A DNA stretch of 64,000 nt, taken from NCBI RefSeq assembly GCF_002754375.1, contig NZ_PEFF01000001.1, positions 186,001 through 250,000 on the forward strand, read 5' to 3'. Below, one piece after another: positions 46,067 to 53,901 of this stretch (positions within the stretch are counted from its first letter, which is position 1; each line of letters begins with the position of its first letter). The notes below the pieces were generated by a model that did not search any database, was not told where the DNA came from, and worked only from the letters and a program-made list of their open reading frames with translations. Position numbers and translations under genes: made by a program. The DNA comes from Variovorax sp. 54 (GTDB taxonomy: Bacteria; Pseudomonadota; Gammaproteobacteria; Burkholderiales; Burkholderiaceae_C).

Positions 46067-47050
46067 ATGCACTTCCCGACCTCTTCCTCGCCCGCCGTCT
46101 CCCGGCGCCTTCTGCTTCGCGCCGGTGTCAGTGCCGCCGCCGTGGCCGCGTCGGCCCCGCTGTTTGCCCAGACGCGCGCCCGCACGCTGCGCATCGGCTA
46201 CCAGAAGTTCAACACGCTCAATATCCTCAAGGGCACGGGCCAGCTCGAGAAGGCGCTCGCACCGGCCGGCGTGACCGTCGAGTGGCGCGAGTTCCTCGGC
46301 GGCAGCCAGCTGTCGGAAGCGCTGGCCGCCGGCGCCATCGACTTCGGCCATGCCTCCGATGGCATCGGCGTGTTCCAGCAGGCCAGCGGCAAGGGCTTGG
46401 CCTACCTCGCGGCCGAAAGCCCCTACCCCGGCGGCGTCGGCTTCCTGGTGCCGCGCGACTCGCCGATCCGCAGCGTGCGCGACCTGAAGGGCAAGAAGGT
46501 TGTCACCGGCCGCGGCTACAACACGCAGTACGTGCTGATCCGCGCGCTCGAAGCGGCCGGCCTGCGCTACGAAGACATCGAGCCGGTCTACATCGTCACG
46601 GCCTCCGACACCGTCGCCGCCTACCAGTCGGGCAGCGTCTCGGCCATCGGCCTGTGGGACCCGTTCCTGGCCGGCGCGCAGGTGGCGACCGAGTCGCGCC
46701 TGCTGTTCGACGGCACCGGCCTGAGCGGCAACCGCACCTACCACTTCGCGCAACCCGCCTTCGCGCGCACCAACGCCGACACGCTGCGCACCGTGTTCGC
46801 CGAACTGCGCAAGGCCAACGACTGGGCGCAGGCCCACCCCGGCGACGTGGTGGCCACGCTCGCGCCACAGCTGAAGGTCGAGCCCAAGGTGCTGGCGCTG
46901 GCAACCGAACGGCGGCACTATGGCGTCGTGGCGCTCACGCCCGCCATCGCCCGCGAGCAGCAGGGCCTGGCCGACGTGTTCGCGCAGCTGAAGCTCATTC
47001 CCCAGCCCATTGCGGTGAAGGATGCTTTTCTCGACCTGAACCTTGTGTGA
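46067..47050 (+). CDS. Aliphatic sulfonate-type ABC binding protein (SsuA family)
   Basis: A 327-residue periplasmic receptor with a twin-arginine-like signal (SRRLLLRAG...AAAVAASAPLFAQ). Mature sequence RTLRIGYQKFNTLNILKGTG and WREFLGGSQLSEALAAGAID are typical of SsuA, which binds alkanesulfonates; the domain VGLWDPFLAGAQ-like segment reads AIGLWDPFLAGAQVATESR. No ssuB/ssuC lie next to it, unlike the second SsuA at 62 kb. It is followed by an amino-acid oxidase-like gene, so the ligand may be an amino-acid-like or sulfonated amine compound. Confidence 0.88.
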   Translation: MHFPTSSSPAVSRRLLLRAGVSAAAVAASAPLFAQTRARTLRIGYQKFNTLNILKGTGQLEKALAPAGVTVEWREFLGGSQLSEALAAGAIDFGHASDGIGVFQQASGKGLAYLAAESPYPGGVGFLVPRDSPIRSVRDLKGKKVVTGRGYNTQYVLIRALEAAGLRYEDIEPVYIVTASDTVAAYQSGSVSAIGLWDPFLAGAQVATESRLLFDGTGLSGNRTYHFAQPAFARTNADTLRTVFAELRKANDWAQAHPGDVVATLAPQLKVEPKVLALATERRHYGVVALTPAIAREQQGLADVFAQLKLIPQPIAVKDAFLDLNLV

Positions 47051-47069
47051 CGACGACACCCCGCACCCC

Positions 47070-48296
47070 GTGACCCGTTCTTCCTCCCACTACGACGCCA
47101 TCGTCATCGGCCTGGGCGCCCTCGGCGCGGCCACCCTCTACCAGCTCTCGCAACGCGGCGCGCGCGTGCTCGGCATCGACCAGTTCGCGCCGCCGCACGA
47201 CCGCGGCTCCTCGCACGGCGATTCGCGCATCACGCGGCTGGCCGTCGGCGAAGGCGACGAGTACGTGCCGCTGGTGCACCGCTCGCACGCCATCTGGCGC
47301 GAACTCGAAGCGCGCACCGGCCGCACGCTGATGACCACCACCGGCGGCCTCGTCCTCGCGCCGCGCGACCGTGTGGCCGCACATCACGGCAAGTCCGACT
47401 TCGTGCGCCGCACCATCGCCTGCGCCGAGCGCTTCGGCATCGCGCACGAGGTGCTCGACGCGGCCGGCATCCGCGCGCGCTACCCGCAGTTCCATCTGCA
47501 GGGCGACGAGATCGGCTACCTCGAGCGCGACGCCGGCTTCGTGCGCCCCGAAGACGCCATCGCCGCCCAGCTCGCCGTGGCCCGCGCCGACGGCGCACAG
47601 ACCCGCACCGGCGAGCGCGTGCTGAGCGTCGAGCCCGTGGGCAACGGCGACACCGTGCGCGTGCGCACCGAAACCGCGAGCTTCACCGCCGACCAGGTGG
47701 TGGTCGCGGCCGGCGCCTGGCTGCCCGAATTTCTCGGCCGCCAGGCACGCACCGACTGGCAGGCCGACTTCTCCGTGCACCGACAGGTGATGCACTGGTT
47801 CGACACCGGACCCGCCGCCGCGGCCGACTTCGCGCCCGGGCGTTTTCCCATCTTCATCTGGATGTTCGGCGACGCGCAGGAAGACTACATGTACGGCTTT
47901 CCGGCCTCCGACGCGTCGCAGCCCGCGCTGAAGGTCGCCACCGAGCAGTACGTCGACGCCACCACGCCCGACGCACTCGAGCGCGACGTGAGCGCCGAAG
48001 AAACCGCCGCCATGTACCGCAACCGCGTCGCCGGTCGCTTTCCGCAGATCAAGGGGCACGCGCTCAAGGCCCGCGCCTGCATGTACACCGTGACGCCCGA
48101 CCGCCGCTTCGTGATCGACGCGCTCGACGGTTTGCCGAATGTGCTGGTCGTCTCGGCCTGCTCCGGCCACGGTTTCAAGCACTCGGCCGGGCTGGGCGAC
48201 GCCATCGCCGACCGGGTGCTGGGCCGCGAGAGCGCGCACGGCCTCGACCTGCGGCCCTTTGCCCGCGAACGGTTGGTGGCCTCGCAACACCCCTGA
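47070..48296 (+). CDS. solA: N-methyl-L-tryptophan oxidase/monomeric sarcosine oxidase-like flavoprotein
   Basis: A 408-residue FAD oxidase that probably demethylates a secondary amino acid. The GTG at 47070 gives a normal N-terminus (YDAIVIGLGALGAATLYQLS with the dinucleotide fold). The family segment is APPHDRGSSHGDSRITRLA, and CSGHGFKHSAGLGDAIAD near the C-terminus holds the cysteine used for covalent FAD attachment in MTOX and sarcosine oxidase. An alternative TTG nine codons upstream lies in the ssuA-like gene end. Exact substrate unknown. Confidence 0.9.
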   Translation: MTRSSSHYDAIVIGLGALGAATLYQLSQRGARVLGIDQFAPPHDRGSSHGDSRITRLAVGEGDEYVPLVHRSHAIWRELEARTGRTLMTTTGGLVLAPRDRVAAHHGKSDFVRRTIACAERFGIAHEVLDAAGIRARYPQFHLQGDEIGYLERDAGFVRPEDAIAAQLAVARADGAQTRTGERVLSVEPVGNGDTVRVRTETASFTADQVVVAAGAWLPEFLGRQARTDWQADFSVHRQVMHWFDTGPAAAADFAPGRFPIFIWMFGDAQEDYMYGFPASDASQPALKVATEQYVDATTPDALERDVSAEETAAMYRNRVAGRFPQIKGHALKARACMYTVTPDRRFVIDALDGLPNVLVVSACSGHGFKHSAGLGDAIADRVLGRESAHGLDLRPFARERLVASQHP

Positions 48297-48361
48297 GGCG
48301 CCCGCGCGCGATCCGGGGCATCATCGCTCCCGATCTTCAGTTTCTTCGGAGGCAGCGCGCG

Positions 48362-49294
48362 ATGCGATTCCTGATGGTGGGTGCCGGTGCACTCGGTGGT
48401 TACTTCGGCGGGCGCCTGCTCGCAGCGGGCCGCGATGTGACCTTTCTACTGCGTCCCGGCCGCGCGGCCCAGCTGGCCACGACCGGCCTCGTCGTGCGCA
48501 GCCCCTGCGGCGACCTCGACCTGCCCACGCCGAAGCATGTGCTGGCCGAGCAGATCGATGGCCCCTACGACGTGGTCGTGGTCGGCTGCAAGGCCTACGA
48601 CCTCGACGCGACCATGGACTCGTTCGCGCCCGCCGTCGGGCCCGACACCGTCATCCTTCCGCTGCTCAACGGCCTCGGCCACATCGACCGGCTGGCCGCG
48701 CGCTTCGGCGAGGCGCGCGTGCTCGGCGGCCTGTGCATGATCTCCGCCACCCTCGACGACGAAGGCCGCGTGCTGCACCTGAACGACATGCACAGCCTGA
48801 GCTACGGCGAACGCGTGGGTGGCCGCTCGGCGCGCATCGACGCCATCGCGGCCCAGTTCACCGGCGCGAACTTCGCCGCCACCGCGAGCGAGACCATCGC
48901 GCAGGACATGTGGGAGAAGTGGGTCTTCATCGCCTCGGCGGCAGGCCTCACGAGCCTGATGCACGCCTCCATCGGCGACATCGTGGCGGCAGGCGGCGAA
49001 GACGTGGCGCTTGCGATCTTTGACGAGTGCTGCGCGATCGCCGCCCACAACGGCTTTGCGCCACGCCCCGGCGCCCTCACGCGCGGCCGCGCGGTGGTCA
49101 CGACCGCCGGCTCGCCCATGACCGCCTCGATGTACAAGGACATGGCCCGCGGCGCACGCGTCGAGGCCGACCACATCCTGGGCGACCTGCTGGCCCGAGC
49201 TCCGCGCACCGCATCGCCCACGCCGTCGGTGCTGCGCACGGCCTACGTGCACCTCAAGGCCTACGAGTTCCGCCGCGCCCGCGAAGCCGGCTGA
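48362..49294 (+). CDS. Ketopantoate reductase-family (PanE/ApbA-like) NADPH oxidoreductase
   Basis: A 310-residue two-domain reductase. MRFLMVGAGALGGYFGGRLL is the NADPH-binding start, VGCKAYDLDATMD is the usual KxYxL segment, and the C-terminal helical domain has the catalytic lysine in QDMWEKWVFIASAAG. The family includes ketopantoate reductase for pantothenate synthesis but also many paralogues. Its setting after an amine oxidase and before a racemase-like gene suggests a catabolic paralogue, so I leave out the symbol panE. Confidence 0.88.
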   Translation: MRFLMVGAGALGGYFGGRLLAAGRDVTFLLRPGRAAQLATTGLVVRSPCGDLDLPTPKHVLAEQIDGPYDVVVVGCKAYDLDATMDSFAPAVGPDTVILPLLNGLGHIDRLAARFGEARVLGGLCMISATLDDEGRVLHLNDMHSLSYGERVGGRSARIDAIAAQFTGANFAATASETIAQDMWEKWVFIASAAGLTSLMHASIGDIVAAGGEDVALAIFDECCAIAAHNGFAPRPGALTRGRAVVTTAGSPMTASMYKDMARGARVEADHILGDLLARAPRTASPTPSVLRTAYVHLKAYEFRRAREAG

Positions 49295-49308
49295 ACGGCC
49301 ACCACGCC

Positions 49309-49986
49309 ATGGCCGACACGCTCGCCTTCCTCCACACCGCGCAGGTGCATGTGCAGACCTTCGGCGGCCTGGCACGCGAGATCGCACCCGAGCTGCGCGT
49401 GCAGCACCTGGTGATGGAAGCGCTGCTGGCCGACGCGCGCACGCTGGGCGTCGATCACGCCGGCCTGGTGGCGCGCGTCCACAACGCCATGAGAGACGCC
49501 GCTTCGGACGGCGCCTCCGTGGTCGTGTGCACCTGCTCGACCATCGGCGGCATCGCCGAGAAGACCGCCACCGGCGGCGCCTTTGCAGCCCTGCGCATCG
49601 ACCGCGCCATGGCCGACCGCGCCGTGCGCAACGGCCCGCGCGTGCTGATCGTCGGCGCCGTCGAGAGCACCATCGACCCGACCCTGTCGCTCGTGCTTTC
49701 AGCCGCGCGACAGGCCGGTGTCGGCATCCGCGCCAGCACGCTGCTGGTCGAAGACGCCTGGGTGTATTTCCAGTCGGGCGACACCCCGCGCTACCTGGCC
49801 ACGTTGGCCGAATCGATCCGCGCCGCGGCCGATGGCACCGACGTGATCGTGCTGGCGCAGGCGTCGATGGCGCCGGTGACGGGGCTGCTGGCGGATTTGG
49901 GGGTCGATGTACTCAGCAGTCCGCAGTTGGGGGTGGCGCATGCGGTGGCAACAATGCGGGCCCGGCATGCGGCGTTGAATTCGTGA
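49309..49986 (+). CDS. Aspartate/glutamate racemase-superfamily protein
   Basis: A 225-residue pseudo-symmetric protein with VVVCTCSTIGGIAEKTA (Cys74, Cys76) in the first active-site loop, as in Asp/Glu racemases, hydantoin racemases and arylmalonate decarboxylase. The mirror position near the C-terminus reads VDVLSSPQLGVAHA, without cysteine, so a two-cysteine racemase mechanism is doubtful and a one-cysteine decarboxylase or isomerase is more likely. It ends the rightward four-gene run. Confidence 0.8.
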   Translation: MADTLAFLHTAQVHVQTFGGLAREIAPELRVQHLVMEALLADARTLGVDHAGLVARVHNAMRDAASDGASVVVCTCSTIGGIAEKTATGGAFAALRIDRAMADRAVRNGPRVLIVGAVESTIDPTLSLVLSAARQAGVGIRASTLLVEDAWVYFQSGDTPRYLATLAESIRAAADGTDVIVLAQASMAPVTGLLADLGVDVLSSPQLGVAHAVATMRARHAALNS

Positions 49987-50012
49987 GAATCGGGCACGCT
50001 TCGGACCAAAAG

Positions 50013-50087
50013 TATCTATTCACTTAGAAATTCATTTGGTTTGAATTTCCCAATGGCGAATGGGATAATTTATCTATTCATATAGAT
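50013..50087 (+). promoter_or_regulatory. AT-rich promoter with two repeated operator-like sites upstream of the HipA-like gene
   Basis: TATCTATTCACTTAGA (50013-50028) and TATCTATTCATATAGA (50071-50086) are near-identical direct repeats 58 bp apart. The second forms a perfect inverted repeat ATCTAT-tcat-ATAGAT ending six bases before the ATG, with no ribosome binding site visible. The helix-turn-helix in the downstream protein makes self-repression likely. Base composition is much lower in GC than the rest of the window. Confidence 0.55.
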
Positions 50088-50092
50088 ATGCA

Positions 50093-51421
50093 ATGCCGCC
50101 GTCCAACCCGTCATCCCTGAGCGCCACAGCCCTCGCCTTCATCCGTTCGCAAGGCGCTGCCACGAGCGCCGAGCTGCAGGCGCGGCTGGGCATCAGTCAG
50201 GCGACTGCCTCACGCACGCTGGCGCCGCTCGTTCGCAGCGCGCAGATCCTGAAGGTCGGTGCGGCGCGCTCCCAGATGTATGTGGCGCCCCGGCACGTCG
50301 AACGCGTCGGCGCCGAGGTGCCGGTCGTCGAGGTCGATGCCGCTGGCCAGGCCTCGCCCTTCGGACGCATCGTGCCGCTGCAGGGCGGACGTTGCTGGAT
50401 GGACGAGCAGCAAGGCCGCAGCGCGCTGCATGACGGCCTGCCGTGGTTCCTTGCCGACATGCGCCCTCAGGGCTTCATCGGCCGCGCCTTTGCGCATGGG
50501 CACCCCGAACTCGGATTGCCGCCCAACCCCGAGCATTGGAACGACGACGACGTGCTGCAGGCGCTCGCGCTGTGCGGCGAAGACCTGCCCGGCAACCTCG
50601 TGGTGGGCGCCGAATCCTTTCAGCGCTTTCATGCATTGGGCGCACGCGCCGCTCGCCCGGTCTCGGTGAACGACTACCCGGCCATGGCGGAAAGCGCCAT
50701 GCAGGGCACCCTGCCCGGCTCCTCAGCCGGCGGCGAACAGCCGAAGTTCTGCACGGCGCGCGACGGCCGGCAGGTCATCGTCAAGTTCTCGCTGGCAGGC
50801 GCGTCGGCGCTCGACCGGCGCTCGCGCGATCTCCTCGTCAGCGAACACCTGGCACTGAGCACGCTGGCGCAAGCGGGCGTCGCGGCGGCCGCCACGCGCA
50901 TCTTCATCGAAGGCGGCCGTGTGTTCCTGGAGGTTGAACGCTTCGATCGCTCGGCCCACGGCCGCATCGGCATGGTGTCGCTCATGGCGTACGACGCGCA
51001 GCACATCGGCAAGATCGACAACTGGGCCGCCACGGCCAACCGGATGGCCTCGCGCGGCCTGCTGCGCGCAGACGATGCGCAGCGTCTGCGCTTTCTCGAA
51101 GCCTTCGGTCGCCTCATCGGCAACACCGACCGGCACTACGGCAACATCTCGCTGCTCATCGAAGGCAACGATTGGCGCCTCGCGCCCGCCTACGACGTGC
51201 TGCCCACGCTGTATGCGCCGACGAGCGGCGAACTGCCCGCGCGCGATCTGGCGGCCACCGGGCTGGCGCCTACTGTGGACACCCTGCAGGAATGGCCGCA
51301 TGCCCGGCAACTGGCGGGCGTGTATTGGGAAACCCTGGCCGCCGACGACCGCCTCTCCGGGCCGTTCCGCACGCTGGCGCGACAGAACCGGCGGCTCATC
51401 GCCGAACTGCCAAGCGCGTGA
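50093..51421 (+). CDS. yjjJ: HipA-like kinase with N-terminal helix-turn-helix (YjjJ family)
   Basis: A 442-residue type II toxin-antitoxin-like protein that fuses a DNA-binding domain to a HipA kinase. Residues 8-60 form a winged helix (AELQARLGISQATASRTLAP). The Gly-rich GSSAGGEQPKF is the HipA phosphate loop, IGNTDRHYGNISLL holds the catalytic Asp and Asn, and APAYDVLPTLY the second metal-binding Asp. E. coli YjjJ has the same layout and length and works without a HipB partner. No separate antitoxin gene is adjacent. Confidence 0.88.
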   Translation: MPPSNPSSLSATALAFIRSQGAATSAELQARLGISQATASRTLAPLVRSAQILKVGAARSQMYVAPRHVERVGAEVPVVEVDAAGQASPFGRIVPLQGGRCWMDEQQGRSALHDGLPWFLADMRPQGFIGRAFAHGHPELGLPPNPEHWNDDDVLQALALCGEDLPGNLVVGAESFQRFHALGARAARPVSVNDYPAMAESAMQGTLPGSSAGGEQPKFCTARDGRQVIVKFSLAGASALDRRSRDLLVSEHLALSTLAQAGVAAAATRIFIEGGRVFLEVERFDRSAHGRIGMVSLMAYDAQHIGKIDNWAATANRMASRGLLRADDAQRLRFLEAFGRLIGNTDRHYGNISLLIEGNDWRLAPAYDVLPTLYAPTSGELPARDLAATGLAPTVDTLQEWPHARQLAGVYWETLAADDRLSGPFRTLARQNRRLIAELPSA

Positions 51422-51430
51422 ACTGCGCGT

Positions 51431-52789
51431 TCAGTCCGCCTTCTGAATCGTCTCCCCCTTCAACGCCCCCATGTCGCGGATGTTGAAGCGGTGCTGCTTC
51501 CACCCCGCCATGGTGCGGCGGAAGTTGGCCAGGGAGATGCCGTAGTACAGCACCTTGAACATGCGCAGCGCGCCCCACATCGGCGTGCCCTTGTAGATGT
51601 CGCCGGCCAGCAGCGACATCAGCGCTTCCTTCACCCGGAACGGGTTGCCGGGGTACATGAACATGTCGCGGATGGTCGGGTTGGTCACGCGGTAGATGAA
51701 CCACGAGTACTCGCGCGGGCCCTTGCGCATCATGGCCTCGAAGCCTTCGCGGGCACGGGCCAGCTCGGCCGGCTGGTCGAGCGCGGTGGCCACGAGCTCG
51801 GCGCCGTCGAAGGCGCTGTGCATGGCCAGGTACACGCCCGAAGAAAACATCGGGTCGATGAAAGTGAAGGCATCGCCCAGCAGCAGATAGTTGTCGCCCG
51901 TGGCGTGCGTGCTCGAGTACGAGAAGTTGCCGGTGGCGTGCACCGCGTCGTCGATCAGCGTGGCGTTCTTCAGGCGGTCGGCCAGCACGGGGCACAGCGC
52001 GATGGTGTCGTAGAAGAATTCCTTCAGCGATTTTTCGCGCGTCTTCAGGTAGTAGGGCCAGCACACCGCGCCCACGCTGGTCGTGCCGTCCGCCAGCGGG
52101 ATGAACCAGAACCAGCCGTGCGGAAACCAGCAGATGCTGATGTTGCCTTCCTTCTTGCCCTCGAGCCGCTCGGCGTTGGTGAAGTGGCCGAACAGCGCGG
52201 TGCTGTTGTGGGCGGGGTTCTTCTGCTTGCAACGGAATTTGTTGGCCAGCAACGTGTCGCGGCCCGTCGCGTCGATCACGAAGCGGGCACGCCAGCTGCG
52301 CTTGGCGCCGTCGTCCATCACGGCCTGCACGGTCGCGCCGTCGGCGTCGAAAGCCACGTCGCGCACCTTGCAGCCTTCGAAGGTCTGTGCGCCGCGCGTG
52401 GCGGCGTTGCGGAACAGCAGTTCGTCGAGTTCGGAGCGGCGCACCTGCCAGGCGGAGTCGAGCGACTTGTCCCAGCCTTCGGCGAACTCGACGTAGCTGC
52501 GGTGCTCATGCTCGGGCGAGACGAACTCGATGCCGAACTTCGGCATGCCGATCTTCTCGACCTGGTCGCGCACGCCGAGCCTGTCGAACAGTTCGACGTT
52601 CGCGGGCAACAGCGATTCGCCGATGTGAAAACGCGGGTGGTGCTCTTTCTCGACCAGCACCACCTGTCGGCCCTGCTGCGCCAGCAGCGCCGCGACGGTC
52701 GAGCCGGCTGGGCCGCCGCCGATCACGAACACGTCGCACGACTCGTTGACAGAAGGAGCGCTGGAAGAAGAAACCTGAGGCTGGGACAT
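51431..52789 (-). CDS. Flavin-dependent halogenase-like FAD oxidoreductase
   Basis: A 452-residue FAD enzyme. The dinucleotide fold is CDVFVIGGGPAGSTVAALLA (residues 18-37), then the halogenase-family segment HHPRFHIGESLLPANVELFD, and W-F-W-F-I-P at 226-231 fits the WxWxIP motif of flavin-dependent halogenases. K84 in MPKFG lies where a halogenase lysine is expected. GDAFTFIDPMFSSGVYLAMH is the conserved flavin-binding end. It may halogenate a phenolic or aryl-polyene substrate; some relatives are only monooxygenases. It stands alone, convergent with the HipA-like gene. Confidence 0.8.
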   Translation of the reverse strand: MSQPQVSSSSAPSVNESCDVFVIGGGPAGSTVAALLAQQGRQVVLVEKEHHPRFHIGESLLPANVELFDRLGVRDQVEKIGMPKFGIEFVSPEHEHRSYVEFAEGWDKSLDSAWQVRRSELDELLFRNAATRGAQTFEGCKVRDVAFDADGATVQAVMDDGAKRSWRARFVIDATGRDTLLANKFRCKQKNPAHNSTALFGHFTNAERLEGKKEGNISICWFPHGWFWFIPLADGTTSVGAVCWPYYLKTREKSLKEFFYDTIALCPVLADRLKNATLIDDAVHATGNFSYSSTHATGDNYLLLGDAFTFIDPMFSSGVYLAMHSAFDGAELVATALDQPAELARAREGFEAMMRKGPREYSWFIYRVTNPTIRDMFMYPGNPFRVKEALMSLLAGDIYKGTPMWGALRMFKVLYYGISLANFRRTMAGWKQHRFNIRDMGALKGETIQKAD

Positions 52790-52918
52790 GCAAGGACAAG
52801 CAGCGTGATGGACAGCGACAGAGCATAGCGCGCCCGCACCGCACGACGCAAAACGGGCTGGCAGCACGCCCCCGGAAACGGCACACTGGCCGCCTTTTCA
52901 GCCTTCGATTTGCGCGCC

Positions 52919-53887
52919 ATGACCCTGCATCGCCTTGCCCTGTCCGCCGCCCTCTGTATGTCTGCCGCATGGAGCCATGCCGCAGGCTTCAGCTTCATCG
53001 AGGTGCCGGCCGACAAGGACGGGCCGGCCTTGCGCGGCGCAGTGTGGACGCCTTGCGAGACGGCGCCCGGCGAAATCGCGTTCGGCCTGATCGCGATCTC
53101 GGCCACCAAGGATTGCCCCGTCGCCGGCACGGGGCTGCCGCTGGTGCTGATGTCGCACGGCTCGGGCGGCTCGTTCCTCGGGCACCACGACACGGCGGCG
53201 GCGCTGGCCGATGCGGGCTTCGTGGTCGCCGCCATCAACCACCCGAACGACAACTTCCAGGACATGGAACGCCGGGGCCATCTCTCGACATTTGCCGCTC
53301 GGCCTGTCGACATGCGGCGGGTGACGGATCACATGCTGAAGACGTGGCCCGGGCGCAGGAAGCTCGCTCCCGAACAGGTCGGCTTCTTCGGCTTCTCCCG
53401 CGGTGGCTACACCGGCCTCGTGGCGACGGGCGCAGTGCCCGACTTCAAACTCGGCCAGCGCTTCTGCACGCCGACCTCGAAGATTCCGTTCTGCGGCCAG
53501 ATCCAGCGCCAGGAACTGCCGGCGCCCCCGGTGCGCGATGCGCGCATCAAGGCGGCGGTGATCGTCGATCCGTTGAGCTTCTTCGATGCCGAAGGGTTGA
53601 AGCAGGTCACGGTGCCCGTCCAGCTCTGGGCTTCCGCCCGGGGTGGCGACGGGGTCACGCTGGACGACGTCGAAGCGGTCCGCCGCAACCTGCCTCCAAC
53701 GCCGGACTGGCACATGCCCGCGAACACCGCGCACTTCGCCTTCCTGGCACCCTGCGCGCCCGCCATGGCCAAGGCCTTGCCGGAGATCTGCAACGACGCC
53801 GGCGGCTTCGACCGCGTCGCCTTCCACGCCGACTTCAATGCCAAGGTGCTCGCCTTCTTCAGGCAGCACCTGACATCGAAGCCCTGA
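52919..53887 (+). CDS. Secreted alpha/beta hydrolase (dienelactone/PAF-acetylhydrolase-like)
   Basis: A 322-residue exported hydrolase with a signal peptide (LALSAALCMSAAWSHAAG). The oxyanion segment is LVLMSHGSGGS, the nucleophile elbow GFFGFSRGGYTG, and a late HFAFL supplies the likely catalytic histidine. Cysteines (TPCET, KDCPV, RFCTP, PFCGQ, APCAP, EICND) suggest disulfides in the periplasm. It converges with the cysteine desulfurase gene 15 bp away and is probably independent of the encapsulin operon. Confidence 0.86.
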   Translation: MTLHRLALSAALCMSAAWSHAAGFSFIEVPADKDGPALRGAVWTPCETAPGEIAFGLIAISATKDCPVAGTGLPLVLMSHGSGGSFLGHHDTAAALADAGFVVAAINHPNDNFQDMERRGHLSTFAARPVDMRRVTDHMLKTWPGRRKLAPEQVGFFGFSRGGYTGLVATGAVPDFKLGQRFCTPTSKIPFCGQIQRQELPAPPVRDARIKAAVIVDPLSFFDAEGLKQVTVPVQLWASARGGDGVTLDDVEAVRRNLPPTPDWHMPANTAHFAFLAPCAPAMAKALPEICNDAGGFDRVAFHADFNAKVLAFFRQHLTSKP

Positions 53888-53901
53888 CCTGTGACCTGAC
53901 C

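Noticed and set aside
44249..47059. Very long leftward frame that would fuse a permease to upstream sequence
   Set aside because: Only the last 238 codons match a permease; the rest is a shadow across the binding-protein and ssuA-like genes, both of which are intact in other frames.
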